Source: an uncultured Sutterella sp.
GTDB taxonomy: Bacteria; Pseudomonadota; Gammaproteobacteria; Burkholderiales; Burkholderiaceae_F
Length of the DNA: 64,000 bases
Direction of reading: 5' to 3'
NCBI GenBank assembly: GCA_900544345.1
Contig: UQUR01000002.1
Location: forward strand, 1-64,000
Of the stretch, positions 33,104-41,958 are shown piece after piece (positions within the stretch are counted from its first letter, which is position 1; each line of letters opens with the position of its first letter). The translations under genes were made by a program, and so were the position numbers. Below the pieces are notes generated by a model. That model saw nothing but the letters and a program-made list of their open reading frames with translations. It did no database searches and was not told where the DNA came from.

Positions 33104-34167
33104 TTATCCTCTTTCAAAATCATTGAAAGCTTTTCGACAAAAGCACGGCATTCATCCATCGAACCCACCGAAACGCGCAAAACGCCCTTGTCGCTTCCCG
33201 GCTCGCGGACCGCGATGTCCTTTTCCCACAAAGCTCGATAGACATCCTCGGTGTCACTCACTTTGAAAAGCAAAAAGTTAGTCTCCGACGGATAAACGGC
33301 CTCGACTTCAGGCATTTTTTTGAGTTCACCTCTGAGATAAGCGCGGTTGTCGGCAATGAGCTTCACTCTGCGCTTCATCTTTTCAATTCCCGCCTCAGAC
33401 AATGCTTCTTCGGCAATAACCGCCACCGGTCCCGGCACAGGGAAAGGCGCAATGACCTTGCGCAGTGCAGCGATGATTTCTTTTTGCGCAAGAATCATCC
33501 CGCAGCGAAGACCGGCCAGAGCAAAAGCCTTTGAGAGAGTTCGGACAATCGCCAAGTTCGGATATTTTTCGATGAGATCGGCAACGCTCGCTTGCGGGCA
33601 AAACTCAATGTATGCCTCATCGACCGCCACAATAGCGTTCTCAGCCGACTGCAACACGCGTTCAATGGATGCTCGATCCAACACTTCCCCCGTGGGATTA
33701 TTTGGACTGCATAAAAACACCACTTTAACGGTGTTGGGTTGGCGCAAGTGTTCGCAAATACCCTCGATATTGATTTTCAAATCACCAATCGGCTCGACAG
33801 TGAGCACGTTAGCTGCGCAGGTTTTCGCACTGATGCCATACATGCTGTAAGTTGGCAACGCGTAAAGCACAGTGTCCTCAAAAGGTTTACAAAACGTACG
33901 AATCAGCAATTCAATCGCTTCATCTCCGCCTCTTGTGATGAGCACCTCCTCTTGTTTGATGCCCGCATAAGCGGCATAGCGCTTGCAAAACAACGCCGGC
34001 TGCACCTCGGGGTAACGATTGAGATTCTCAAAACTCATCTCGTATTTCGTGCTTTTCGGATACTCGTTGGTATTGAGCCACACCATGCCCTCCGGGGCGT
34101 TGTCCCTCGGAGACTCATAGGGCACCAGTGATTGCAAAAAAGAGGGCATTAAAGAAAAAACATTCAT
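33100..34167 (-). CDS. hisC: Histidinol-phosphate aminotransferase
   Basis: 355 residues, fold type I PLP enzyme. The lysine for PLP lies in RTLSKAFALAGLRCG, the pyridine-binding Asp in VDEAYIEFC, and SPNNPTGEVL is present. It converts imidazole acetol phosphate to histidinol phosphate with glutamate. The start is 4 bases after the hisD stop, the end overlaps hisB. Length matches enteric HisC. Confidence 0.97.
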   Translation of the reverse strand: MNVFSLMPSFLQSLVPYESPRDNAPEGMVWLNTNEYPKSTKYEMSFENLNRYPEVQPALFCKRYAAYAGIKQEEVLITRGGDEAIELLIRTFCKPFEDTVLYALPTYSMYGISAKTCAANVLTVEPIGDLKINIEGICEHLRQPNTVKVVFLCSPNNPTGEVLDRASIERVLQSAENAIVAVDEAYIEFCPQASVADLIEKYPNLAIVRTLSKAFALAGLRCGMILAQKEIIAALRKVIAPFPVPGPVAVIAEEALSEAGIEKMKRRVKLIADNRAYLRGELKKMPEVEAVYPSETNFLLFKVSDTEDVYRALWEKDIAVREPGSDKGVLRVSVGSMDECRAFVEKLSMILKEDK

Positions 34168-34171
34168 ATGC

Positions 34172-35473
34172 CTAATTCCCTTTGAGTGCTGCTAAACGAA
34201 CGGAAGCTGCGCGTTTGTGAGCGTCCAACTTTTCGGCCTGAGCCAATTTTTCAACCGCGGGTCCCAATGCGCGCAAACCATCAGGCGTGACTTCCTGAAT
34301 CGTCATCCGACGCTCGAAATCCGCCAAGCCAAGACTCGAATAGGTCTTCGCGTAACCGTAGGTCGGAAGGACGTGGTTGGTGCCGGAGGCATAGTCGCCC
34401 GCGCTTTCCGTGGACCAATCACCCAAGAAAACCGATCCGGCATTTCTGATACCAGCAACCAATTCTCGAGCGTTCCTGGTTTCGACAATTAAGTGTTCGG
34501 GCGCATAACGATTGGAAATTGCCACGCAATCGTCCAAATCCTTCGCCACAATGATCCGGCTCATGGAAAGCGCGCCTTCAGCAATTTCCTTACGAGGCAA
34601 ATCACTGAGCTGACGATCCACCTCTGCGGACACTTTACGGGCAAATTCAATATCGGGCGTCACGAGAACCACCTGAGAGTCTTTTCCATGCTCGGCCTGC
34701 GAGAGTAAATCTGCCGCGACAAAAGAGGGATTGGCCCCCGAGTCTGCAATGACAAGTACTTCTGAGGGGCCGGCCGGCATGTCGATAGCCGCGCCGTCAG
34801 CGCACTCACTGACAAAGCGCTTAGCCTGCGTCACAAAAGCGTTGCCTGGGCCAAAAATTTTCATCACTTTCGGCACCGACTGCGTACCAAAAGCCATTGC
34901 GGCAATCGCCTGAGCGCCGCCCGATTGGTAAATTTCCGTCACGCCGCAAAGTCTTGCCGCATACAAAATTTCGTCTGCAATCTTAGGCGGCGACATCAAA
35001 ATAACTTTTCGGCAGCCGGCAATTTTCGCTGGGATCGCAAGCATCATCACCGTTGAGAAAAGTGGCGCGGTGCCGCCCGGCACATAAAGTCCCACCGAAT
35101 CAATCGCGTGCGTGACCTGCTCACAAATGACCCCCGGCATCGTTTCAACCGTCACGGGTTTGATTTGCTGGGCACGGTGAAAAGCTTCAATATTTTTAAC
35201 CGCAAGCTGCATAGCCGCTTTAATGTCGTCACCCAAACGAGCCTCTGCGGCATCTATTTCTTTTTCCTCGACTCGAATGTTCGTCAGTTTCGTTCTGTCA
35301 AACTTTGCCGCATAGTCCCGCAGAGCCTCATCCCCTCTTGCGCGAACATCGGCCACAATACCATCAACAATCTTTTCAATTTCCGCGCCTGCGAGCACCG
35401 CAGGGCGCATCAGCAACTGTGTCTGTTTGTCCTTAGACAAATCATTCCAAATCACCGGTTTTAAAACAGTCAT
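34172..35473 (-). CDS. hisD: Histidinol dehydrogenase
   Basis: 433 residues. NAD- and zinc-dependent enzyme for the last two steps, histidinol to histidine. Marks: VGLYVPGGTAPLFSTVMMLAIPA, GGAQAIAAMAFGT, GPGNAFVTQAKR, DMPAGPSEVLV, AEHGKDSQVVLVT, and RYAPEHL near the end with the zinc/base residues. It follows hisG by 13 bases. Confidence 0.97.
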   Translation of the reverse strand: MTVLKPVIWNDLSKDKQTQLLMRPAVLAGAEIEKIVDGIVADVRARGDEALRDYAAKFDRTKLTNIRVEEKEIDAAEARLGDDIKAAMQLAVKNIEAFHRAQQIKPVTVETMPGVICEQVTHAIDSVGLYVPGGTAPLFSTVMMLAIPAKIAGCRKVILMSPPKIADEILYAARLCGVTEIYQSGGAQAIAAMAFGTQSVPKVMKIFGPGNAFVTQAKRFVSECADGAAIDMPAGPSEVLVIADSGANPSFVAADLLSQAEHGKDSQVVLVTPDIEFARKVSAEVDRQLSDLPRKEIAEGALSMSRIIVAKDLDDCVAISNRYAPEHLIVETRNARELVAGIRNAGSVFLGDWSTESAGDYASGTNHVLPTYGYAKTYSSLGLADFERRMTIQEVTPDGLRALGPAVEKLAQAEKLDAHKRAASVRLAALKGN

Positions 35474-35486
35474 TTTCTTCCCCTTT

Positions 35487-36386
35487 TCACTTCAACATTT
35501 TTTCAATCGGCAAAACCAAAATGGAACTTGCCCCAAGCGCTTTGAGTTTTTCCATGGTTTCCCAGAAAAGCGTTTCGCTGCTCACCATATGCATGACAAT
35601 CTTGGTGTCGTCATCGGCCATGGGCAGCAGCGTCGGGTGTTCAGCGCCCGGCAAAAGTTTGACCACTTCCTCAATTTTGTCTTTAGGGGCGTGCAGCATG
35701 ATGTATTTGGAACCCCGAGCCATCAGGATGCCGTCGATGCGCGCCAGAAGCATGTCAATCAGAGCACGTTTATCGGATTCAAAATCCCCAGTCCTTTCAA
35801 TTAAGCAGGCTTTTGAACGAAAAACCGTCTGAACTTCTTTCAAGCCATTGGCTTCCAGTGTGGCGCCCGTTGAAATTTGATCGCAGATCGCATCGGCCAA
35901 ACCCGCTCTGGGAGCGATTTCCACAGACCCCGTGAGCACACAGGTTTCAAAATCCACGCCCTGCTCTTTCATCCAACGACCCAAAAGATTGGGGAAGGAC
36001 GTGGCAATGCGGCGACCGGACAAATCCTGCGGACTTTGCCAAGGTTCATTCATCGGAATGGCAATTCCCAAACGGCACTCTCCGAAATCCAATCTGCGGC
36101 TCACCTTATAGGAAGCGTTTAATCCCAAAGCTTCTCGGGCTAATTTAGTTTCTTCCAAAACGCCTTCGCCCACGATCCCCAAATCAACTGTGCCGTCCAT
36201 CACCAAACCGGGAATATCGTCATCTCTGACTAAGAGCACTTCCACGGGGAGATTTTCCGCAATAGCAATCAGGCGCTGGGAGCGAACACGAACCCGCAAA
36301 CCGGCTTTCTCCAAAAGATCAAAGGAGTCTTCCGACAAGCGGCCGGACTTTTGCAATGCGATGCGTAATCGAGATATTTCAGACAT
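35487..36386 (-). CDS. hisG: ATP phosphoribosyltransferase, long form
   Basis: 299 residues, the long form with the C-terminal ACT-like domain that binds histidine for feedback inhibition. Starts LRIALQKSGRLSEDSFDLLEKAGL; PRPP loop region PRAGLADAICDQISTGATLEANGL. First enzyme of the pathway. It does not need HisZ, which the short HisG of many betaproteobacteria requires. A leader peptide and attenuator lie upstream (36450-36608). Confidence 0.96.
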   Translation of the reverse strand: MSEISRLRIALQKSGRLSEDSFDLLEKAGLRVRVRSQRLIAIAENLPVEVLLVRDDDIPGLVMDGTVDLGIVGEGVLEETKLAREALGLNASYKVSRRLDFGECRLGIAIPMNEPWQSPQDLSGRRIATSFPNLLGRWMKEQGVDFETCVLTGSVEIAPRAGLADAICDQISTGATLEANGLKEVQTVFRSKACLIERTGDFESDKRALIDMLLARIDGILMARGSKYIMLHAPKDKIEEVVKLLPGAEHPTLLPMADDDTKIVMHMVSSETLFWETMEKLKALGASSILVLPIEKMLK

Positions 36387-36449
36387 CGTTCTTCCTTTTC
36401 AAAAAAATCTGTTTGAAATCTTTTGAACCGGAAAACGACAGAGGTAATA

Positions 36450-36478
36450 AAAGAAAACCTCCGAATTTCTTTCGGAGG
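36450..36478 (-). terminator. his operon attenuator (terminator hairpin)
   Basis: On the minus strand CCTCCGAA, a 5-base loop, TTCGGAGG, then TTTTCTTTT. An upstream segment, TTCTTTCGG (top 36512-36520), is exactly complementary to CCGAAAGAA in this hairpin (top 36467-36475), giving a competing antiterminator. A further hairpin upstream of that (GCCG/CGGC around 36508-36540) can hide this segment. This is the arrangement of classical amino-acid attenuation. Confidence 0.9.
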
Positions 36479-36560
36479 CCCTTAGGTACGTTTATGATTG
36501 TTTTGTTGCCGCCGAAAGAATTTCTTCGTCTTCCGGCGCAAGCCAACCGTTCGCCAGAGA

Positions 36561-36608
36561 CTACTCAAGCGAATGGTGATGACCGAGGACAACAAACATA
36601 TATTTCAT
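36561..36608 (-). CDS. hisL: his operon leader peptide
   Basis: 15 codons, MKYMFVVLGHHHSLE, with three His codons in a row (CAT CAC CAT) and AAGGA about 9 bases before the ATG. The stop TAG lies upstream of the attenuator. When charged tRNA-His is scarce the ribosome should stall at the His run, allowing the antiterminator to form. E. coli HisL has seven His codons in a row; this one has three. Too short for ordinary gene finders. Confidence 0.9.
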   Translation of the reverse strand: MKYMFVVLGHHHSLE

Positions 36609-36778
36609 AAAAACGTCCTTATTGAACAGTTTTTATTTTTCCACTTTTTCAACTTTTGTGTCTAGGCACTACAGCGTAGGAAAAACAATTTTTTTATTTT
36701 TTGATTTTCTCTGAGGCCGTACCCTGAACAAATCCTAATGCGCAACAACGCTTGTCCGTGTATTCTTTACCAAAAACA

Positions 36779-36808
36779 AATTGCACAAAAAAAATTGCAC
36801 AAAAAAAA
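36779..36808 (+). repeat. 15-base tandem duplication at the start of the DMT transporter gene
   Basis: ATTGCACAAAAAAAA occurs twice in a row with a one-base shift in context, ending at the ATG at 36808. The run of A replaces a normal ribosome site. It may be a slippage product and could change translation of the gene. Confidence 0.6.
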
Positions 36809-37665
36809 TGAAATCGCTTTGGATGCTTTCGGCCTCGTTTTTCTTTTCACTTATGGCCGTATTCGTCAAAATGGGTGCGGAAGATTTTGGCACCTTTGAA
36901 CTGATTTTCTATCGCTCCCTTGCCGGTGTGATCTTGCTCTATGGCTTTGTAAGAGCCAAAGGTTACACCATTGTCACGCCCCACCTTTTTGGCCATTTTA
37001 AGCGTAGCTTTATCGGCACGGTTTCGATGTCGCTTTGGTTTTTATCGCTTACCATGCTGCCTGTGGGCACTTCAATGACACTCAACTACACCTCACCACT
37101 ATTTATGTCTTCGTTTATGGTGGTGTATTTGCTCATTCGTAAGCAGCCAATGCCCTGGGGACTTCTTGGGTGCATCCTCTTAGGCTTTTGTGGTGTCTGT
37201 CTGGTTCTGAGACCTTCTTTTTCCTCAGGAGAAACATTGGGCGCTCTTTTAGCATTAAGTTCCGGCTTTTTAGGCAGCGTTGCTTACTGGCAAATTAAAG
37301 AACTCGGTCAACTTAAAGAACCTTCTTGGCGCATTGTTTTTTACTTCACTGTCTTCGGAACTGTCTACGGACTCCTAGGCAATCTCATATTAGAAGGCGG
37401 CCTTTCTCCTATTACAAGTGACAACGTCATATATCTCATAGGCATAGCGCTATGTGCGACCTTCGCACAATGCTCTCTGACCCTTGCCTTCGGCCAAGGT
37501 AATTTGCTTTTAAGTTCCTGCTTACAGTTTTCCGCCATTATCATGGCGGAACTTATGGGATGGTTCTTCTTCAGTGACGAACTCACCCTTGTTACCGAAA
37601 TCGGCATTCTGGTCATCATGGTCTCAGGAGTGTGTGCCACAATGCTTACTCGCAAGAAACAATAG
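36808..37665 (+). CDS. EamA/DMT family transporter
   Basis: 285 residues from the ATG at 36808; a TTG at 36781 would add nine charged residues encoded by the A-rich repeat. Ten membrane helices in two EamA halves. First half: FFFSLMAVFVKMGAEDFGTFELIFYRSLAGVILL; second: ALLALSSGFLGSVAYWQIKEL. These are inner-membrane carriers for metabolites or drugs, often exporters; the cargo is unknown. There is no clear Shine-Dalgarno. It is divergent from the his operon leader. Confidence 0.85.
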   Translation: MKSLWMLSASFFFSLMAVFVKMGAEDFGTFELIFYRSLAGVILLYGFVRAKGYTIVTPHLFGHFKRSFIGTVSMSLWFLSLTMLPVGTSMTLNYTSPLFMSSFMVVYLLIRKQPMPWGLLGCILLGFCGVCLVLRPSFSSGETLGALLALSSGFLGSVAYWQIKELGQLKEPSWRIVFYFTVFGTVYGLLGNLILEGGLSPITSDNVIYLIGIALCATFAQCSLTLAFGQGNLLLSSCLQFSAIIMAELMGWFFFSDELTLVTEIGILVIMVSGVCATMLTRKKQ

Positions 37666-37814
37666 AAAAATTAACAAGATGCAAAAATGTCAGCTTTGTT
37701 AAAACAATCTAACTTCTTGTTTTTAATGGAATTATTTAAAACGCATTAACGAATCTGCCTTTGTTTAGAAATATTTAGTTGCGAGCACATACATTTTGAA
37801 TCTGTATTTTGAAT

Positions 37815-37922
37815 GAAGGATCGGTAAAGTTACAGTCGTGAGAGACAAGCAGAGCTGGTCCTCCGGAACAAGAGAAGAGAGAGTTTGGCTAGGGCTTTGA
37901 ACAAAATCCCTAGCTTTTTTTT
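37815..37922 (+). ncRNA. Candidate small RNA with its own terminator
   Basis: In the 347-base gap between two + strand genes. A promoter-like pair TTGCGA (37779-37784), 18 bases, TGTATT (37803-37808) is followed by about 75 bases without an open frame, then GCTAGGG (37888-37894) pairing with CCCTAGC (37908-37914) and eight T. The terminator is 222 bases beyond the DMT stop and about 90 bases before the next gene. It may therefore end either a small RNA of about 107 nt or a long 3' UTR. No known RNA family recognised. Confidence 0.45.
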
Positions 37923-38012
37923 CAACTCAAATCGCAACAAGTTGAAAAATTACTGGAGAGCCCCAGCACTTTCCGCTACGATCAGCACTGACGTTTTATA
38001 GGAATACCCATC

Positions 38013-38477
38013 ATGCAAAAATCTTTCATTGCCCTTTTAGGAGCCTTTGTCATGGCACTAACCGGATGCACCGAAAAAAGCCCTGCAGACAATTTGGCAG
38101 GCAATCCCGTTAAAAGTCTAGAAGGCACGTCTTGGCAATTGGTAAGCAGTGAAACCTCTGCTGCAAAAAATAGTGAAGACTGTGAAAATTTGCCGCCTGT
38201 GATGGATTTTTTGGATAAGTCCCGCGTCTCGGGTAACCTAGGGTGCAATATCTTTAATACCACTTATACGTTGGAAGGCAAAAAGTTCTCTTTTGCCCCG
38301 GCAGCCACCACTCGAAGAATGTGCTCGCCTGATCAAATGAAACTTGAAGGTAAGCTCTTAAACGTGTTGCAAAGTACACGGTATCTGACTCAGAACGAAA
38401 AAGGACTAATGTTCTGGGACGAAAAGGGACAGCTTCTCGCACAGTACGAACCGGAAAAAGCCGGTCAATGCCAATAA
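38013..38477 (+). CDS. META-domain (HslJ-like) lipoprotein
   Basis: 154 residues. N-terminal signal with lipobox ALTGC (Cys18 region), so it should be lipidated. The rest is one META domain: LEGTSWQLVS at the start, then SGNLGCNIFNTTYTLEGKKFSF and TTRRMCSPDQMKLEGKLLNVL. HslJ in E. coli is heat-inducible and linked to novobiocin resistance; the molecular role is unclear. Followed at once by a strong bidirectional terminator shared with polA. Confidence 0.87.
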   Translation: MQKSFIALLGAFVMALTGCTEKSPADNLAGNPVKSLEGTSWQLVSSETSAAKNSEDCENLPPVMDFLDKSRVSGNLGCNIFNTTYTLEGKKFSFAPAATTRRMCSPDQMKLEGKLLNVLQSTRYLTQNEKGLMFWDEKGQLLAQYEPEKAGQCQ

Positions 38478-38481
38478 TCAA

Positions 38482-38511
38482 AAGCCTTCGGAATCGCCGA
38501 AGGCTTTTTTC
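38482..38511. terminator. Bidirectional terminator between the META gene and polA
   Basis: AGCCTTCGG (38483-38491) and CCGAAGGCT (38497-38505), A before and T after, so it works for both converging genes. Confidence 0.93.
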
Positions 38512-41265
38512 TTAATGGGCCGACTCCCAGCTGTCACCGCTTCCAACCTCTGCAATTAAAGGCACGGCTAAAGAAGCAACATTTTGCATGAGTTGAGGTA
38601 AAGCCTCTTTTACTTGCGACAATTCCATCTCGGGCACTTCTAAGACCAATTCATCGTGCACCTGAAGCACAAGCTTAGTCTTTAGTCCCTGCTCTTCAAT
38701 CCAGGCCTGAACGGCGATCATTGCCTTTTTAATCAAGTCGGCCGCTGTCCCCTGCATCGGCGCATTAATAGCGGCACGCTCAGCAGCAGCCCGCACCGGT
38801 GCTCTTGAACTCTGAATATCCGGCAACCAAAGACGTCTGCCGAAGGCTGTCTGGACAAACCCTTGCTCATGGGCAAGTGTCCGAGTCTTTTCCATATAGG
38901 CTTTTACACCCGGATAACGGGTAAAATATCGGTCAATATAGTTTCTTGCAGCCTGAGGCTCAATACCCAAATTTTGAGCTAAACCAAACGCACTCATTCC
39001 GTAAATCAAACCAAAGTTAATCACCTTTGCTGTGCGCCTTTGATCGGGAGAAACTTTGTCAAGCGCAACACCGAACACTTCTGAAGCTGTTGCGCGGTGA
39101 ATGTCCAATCCCTTATGAAAAGCGTCCAATAGCCCAGCATCGGCCGACAGGTGAGCCATGATGCGCAACTCAATCTGAGAGTAGTCAGCTGAAACGATAA
39201 GACTGCCGCTCGGAGCCACAAAAGCTTCGCGCACCCGGCGACCCTCACCGGTTCTTACAGGAATATTTTGCAAATTAGGATCACTTGAAGCCAAGCGCCC
39301 TGTCACGGCTGTCGTTTGCCCGAAGGTTGTATGCACACGACCAGTACCGGGGAAAATCATCATCGGGAGTTTATCGGTATAGGTACTCTTTAATTTACTT
39401 AACCTGCGATACTCCAAAATGGCTTTAGGTAGAGGATAATCAAGCGCTAATTGTTGCAGTACTTCCTCGTTGGTGCTGTAGCCGCCGGTAGCTGTTTTTT
39501 TCGTTTTCGGCGGTACGGGAATCTGTAGCACTTCAAAAAGAATATGTGAAAGTTGCTTGGGACTAGCCACATTGAAGCGTTCACCTGCCATTTTGCAACA
39601 CGCTTCTTCGAGTTTAATAATCTCATCGCCCAAAGCATCGCTTTGAGCCCCAAGCCGCATGGAATCAATCAGCACACCGTTTCGCTCCATAATAAAGAGC
39701 ACATTTTGAGTCGGTAACTCTACTGTTTCATAGATAGACCTTAATCCCTCATCAGCATTGACTCGGGCACGTAGGTGTTTAAATAAATCACTAATAGCTT
39801 GCGCGCGAGTCGCACAGAATCGAGCCGCCGCCTCAACTTCAACCGCCTGACAGCGAATTTGTTTAGCGCCTTTGCCGATTAAATCCTCCAGAGCCGGAAC
39901 ATCTTCTTTGAGCCAACGCAAGGCTAAATTGGAGAGCTCGTGCTTCATGTGCGCTTCAATAACGTAACTTAATAACGTCACGTCTTCGGTAGACCGATTC
40001 AATTCAATTCCAGTATTGGCCAAAGCGTGACGGGCGTATTTGCACTGAGCGCTCACCTTCGGCTGATCTGAGGCAAACCACGTCCCCAAAGTCTCTTTGA
40101 GGGTATTTTTGTCAATTCTATCTTGACCAACGGGGACATAAAATGAAGTCCCATCAACAAAGAAAGCTACGCCGCTCAGTGTTGCATGCATTCCGTCAGA
40201 AGGATCACACAACAGAGTAAACGAGACGACATCTTTTGAGCCTTGAAGTTTTTGAGCAAGCTCTTCCAAGGCTTTAGCATCTTGCACAATAGAAATCGGT
40301 CCCTCTTTTTTCTCCGTCGGTTTTTCCTGGGGCTCGGCGGGAATGCTAGCAAACAAGTCGCCTGTCACAGGCTCAGCTTTCTTGGCTTCTGTTTTGCCAG
40401 ATACACGTTTTTGAACTGCCTTTTTACTTTGCTGCATTTCCCAGCGAGCATAAAATTGGGCTAAAAAAGCTGAATCTTCATCATTAAACGTAAGCGAGCA
40501 GATATCCGAGTCCTTCACATAGGCCGAGAGATCTGCGTCCGTTTTAATGGTCACAAGTGCCTTGGCTGTAGGCAAAAAAGCTAATCCCTCTCTTAAGTAT
40601 TCCCCTGCCTTGCCTTTAACCTCTGAGGCGCGACGCATAATCTCATCTAAGCTACCGAAGTCATTGACCCATTTGGCCGCTGTCTTCGGACCGCACTTGT
40701 TAATTCCCGGAACATTATCAACAGCATCCCCCATCAGAGACAGGTAATCAATGATGCGCTCAGGTGCCACACCGTACTTTGCCTTTACTCCCTCTGCATT
40801 CAGAATCTGACGGGTCATAGTGTTAAGAATAAAGACCTGATCGGTCACGAGCTGGCTCATATCTTTATCGCCCGTGGCGATAAACACTTTAAAGCCTTTT
40901 TTCTCTGCTTGTTTGGCAAGCGTTCCAATCACATCATCGGCCTCAATCCCTGGAACCTGCAAAAAAGGCCAGCCTTGAGCTTTGATCATCGAAAAGATAG
41001 GTTCAACCTGGCTAGCTAAATCTTCAGGCATGGGGGGACGGTTAGCTTTATAGTCACTGTAGATTTCATCTCGGAATGTGCCGCCATGGGCATCAAAAAC
41101 GCAGGCTGCATAATCGGGTTTTATCATCGTACGAATCATCTTGAGCATATTGGCAAAACCTTTGATCGCGCCGGTTGGTTCACCTGCGCTCGTACGCAAG
41201 TCTGGTAGTCCGTGAAAGGCCCGATAAAGGAAGTTAGATCCGTCTACTAATAAAACCGTTTTCAT
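38512..41265 (-). CDS. polA: DNA polymerase I with degenerate proofreading domain
   Basis: 917 residues. 5' nuclease domain intact: VLLVDGSNFLYRAFHG, GGTFRDEIYSDYKANRPPMP, GIEADDVIGTLA, FIATGDKDMSQLV. Polymerase domain intact: DYSQIELRIMAHLS (motif A), RRTAKVINFGLIYGMSAFGLAQ (motif B), QVHDELVLEVP (motif C). In the middle 3'-5' exonuclease domain the metal-binding residues seem lost: DTET of motif I is replaced in VSFTLLCDPSDGM, the motif II Asp in QCKYARHAL is Ala, and motif III (Y...D) is FCATRAQAIS. The enzyme should therefore fill gaps and remove RNA primers but not proofread. A bidirectional terminator follows. Confidence 0.96.
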   Translation of the reverse strand: MKTVLLVDGSNFLYRAFHGLPDLRTSAGEPTGAIKGFANMLKMIRTMIKPDYAACVFDAHGGTFRDEIYSDYKANRPPMPEDLASQVEPIFSMIKAQGWPFLQVPGIEADDVIGTLAKQAEKKGFKVFIATGDKDMSQLVTDQVFILNTMTRQILNAEGVKAKYGVAPERIIDYLSLMGDAVDNVPGINKCGPKTAAKWVNDFGSLDEIMRRASEVKGKAGEYLREGLAFLPTAKALVTIKTDADLSAYVKDSDICSLTFNDEDSAFLAQFYARWEMQQSKKAVQKRVSGKTEAKKAEPVTGDLFASIPAEPQEKPTEKKEGPISIVQDAKALEELAQKLQGSKDVVSFTLLCDPSDGMHATLSGVAFFVDGTSFYVPVGQDRIDKNTLKETLGTWFASDQPKVSAQCKYARHALANTGIELNRSTEDVTLLSYVIEAHMKHELSNLALRWLKEDVPALEDLIGKGAKQIRCQAVEVEAAARFCATRAQAISDLFKHLRARVNADEGLRSIYETVELPTQNVLFIMERNGVLIDSMRLGAQSDALGDEIIKLEEACCKMAGERFNVASPKQLSHILFEVLQIPVPPKTKKTATGGYSTNEEVLQQLALDYPLPKAILEYRRLSKLKSTYTDKLPMMIFPGTGRVHTTFGQTTAVTGRLASSDPNLQNIPVRTGEGRRVREAFVAPSGSLIVSADYSQIELRIMAHLSADAGLLDAFHKGLDIHRATASEVFGVALDKVSPDQRRTAKVINFGLIYGMSAFGLAQNLGIEPQAARNYIDRYFTRYPGVKAYMEKTRTLAHEQGFVQTAFGRRLWLPDIQSSRAPVRAAAERAAINAPMQGTAADLIKKAMIAVQAWIEEQGLKTKLVLQVHDELVLEVPEMELSQVKEALPQLMQNVASLAVPLIAEVGSGDSWESAH

Positions 41266-41490
41266 GAGTGAAAATCTCTAAAAAAATAAACAGCGTTTAT
41301 TGTAGAGGTTTTGTGTCAGATGCAGTTGACTGACTACTCAGTCTGATCTTTTTTAGGCTTTTAAAGTATGTTTGATAAAAGCAAAAAGACACAACTTTTT
41401 TCCGCTCTTTTATTGGATTTTTCTAGCCTCAGGTACAATCATGCCCCTATAATCAAAGTAGAAACACAACCATCTTTTTAAGTGAAGATT

Positions 41491-41955
41491 ATGAAAAAAA
41501 CAGTTTTCGTAACCATAGCAGCAGGATTATTCTTAAGCTCTGCCGCCTTTGTTCCTGCCATGGCAGCAGACCCCATTAGTGCTCCACCGCAAATTAGCGA
41601 AGCGGACGCTCAAAGTGCACAAGGCAATGTGAATTCCGGCCGTCGTTCGAGTTCATATGAAAAACTTTCGGAAAAAGCCCGTCAGTATGAAGTCAATCCC
41701 GATTTAGCCCCGACCGATGCTGACTATGCCAAAGCTCGTAAAGACCGCGAAGAAGGCCGTATCACGAAGCGCTCTCAACGCACGGAAATTGAAACCATCC
41801 GGGATCAAAATAACCGCATTACGGAATATGTTGTAACACCGGGTAGCACAAAGATTCCTTACTCCATTGAAAACCGCTCCGACCGTCCAAACGCTAACCC
41901 TGGTCACAGTAAAGATACGCTCGGAACACCTAAATTCATTAATTTCGGGTTCTAG
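41491..41955 (+). CDS. Secreted protein, DUF2782-like
   Basis: 154 residues from the ATG at 41491 (a GTG at 41482 would add three). Signal peptide with cleavage after AMA (about residue 26), then a low-complexity stretch rich in Ser, Gln and Ala, then ETIRDQNNRITEYVVTPGSTKIPYS, which resembles DUF2782. Proteins of that type stand next to polA in many betaproteobacteria, as here. The function is unknown; it should be periplasmic. It ends 3 bases before the next gene, so the two are co-transcribed. Confidence 0.6.
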   Translation: MKKTVFVTIAAGLFLSSAAFVPAMAADPISAPPQISEADAQSAQGNVNSGRRSSSYEKLSEKARQYEVNPDLAPTDADYAKARKDREEGRITKRSQRTEIETIRDQNNRITEYVVTPGSTKIPYSIENRSDRPNANPGHSKDTLGTPKFINFGF

Positions 41956-41958
41956 AGC

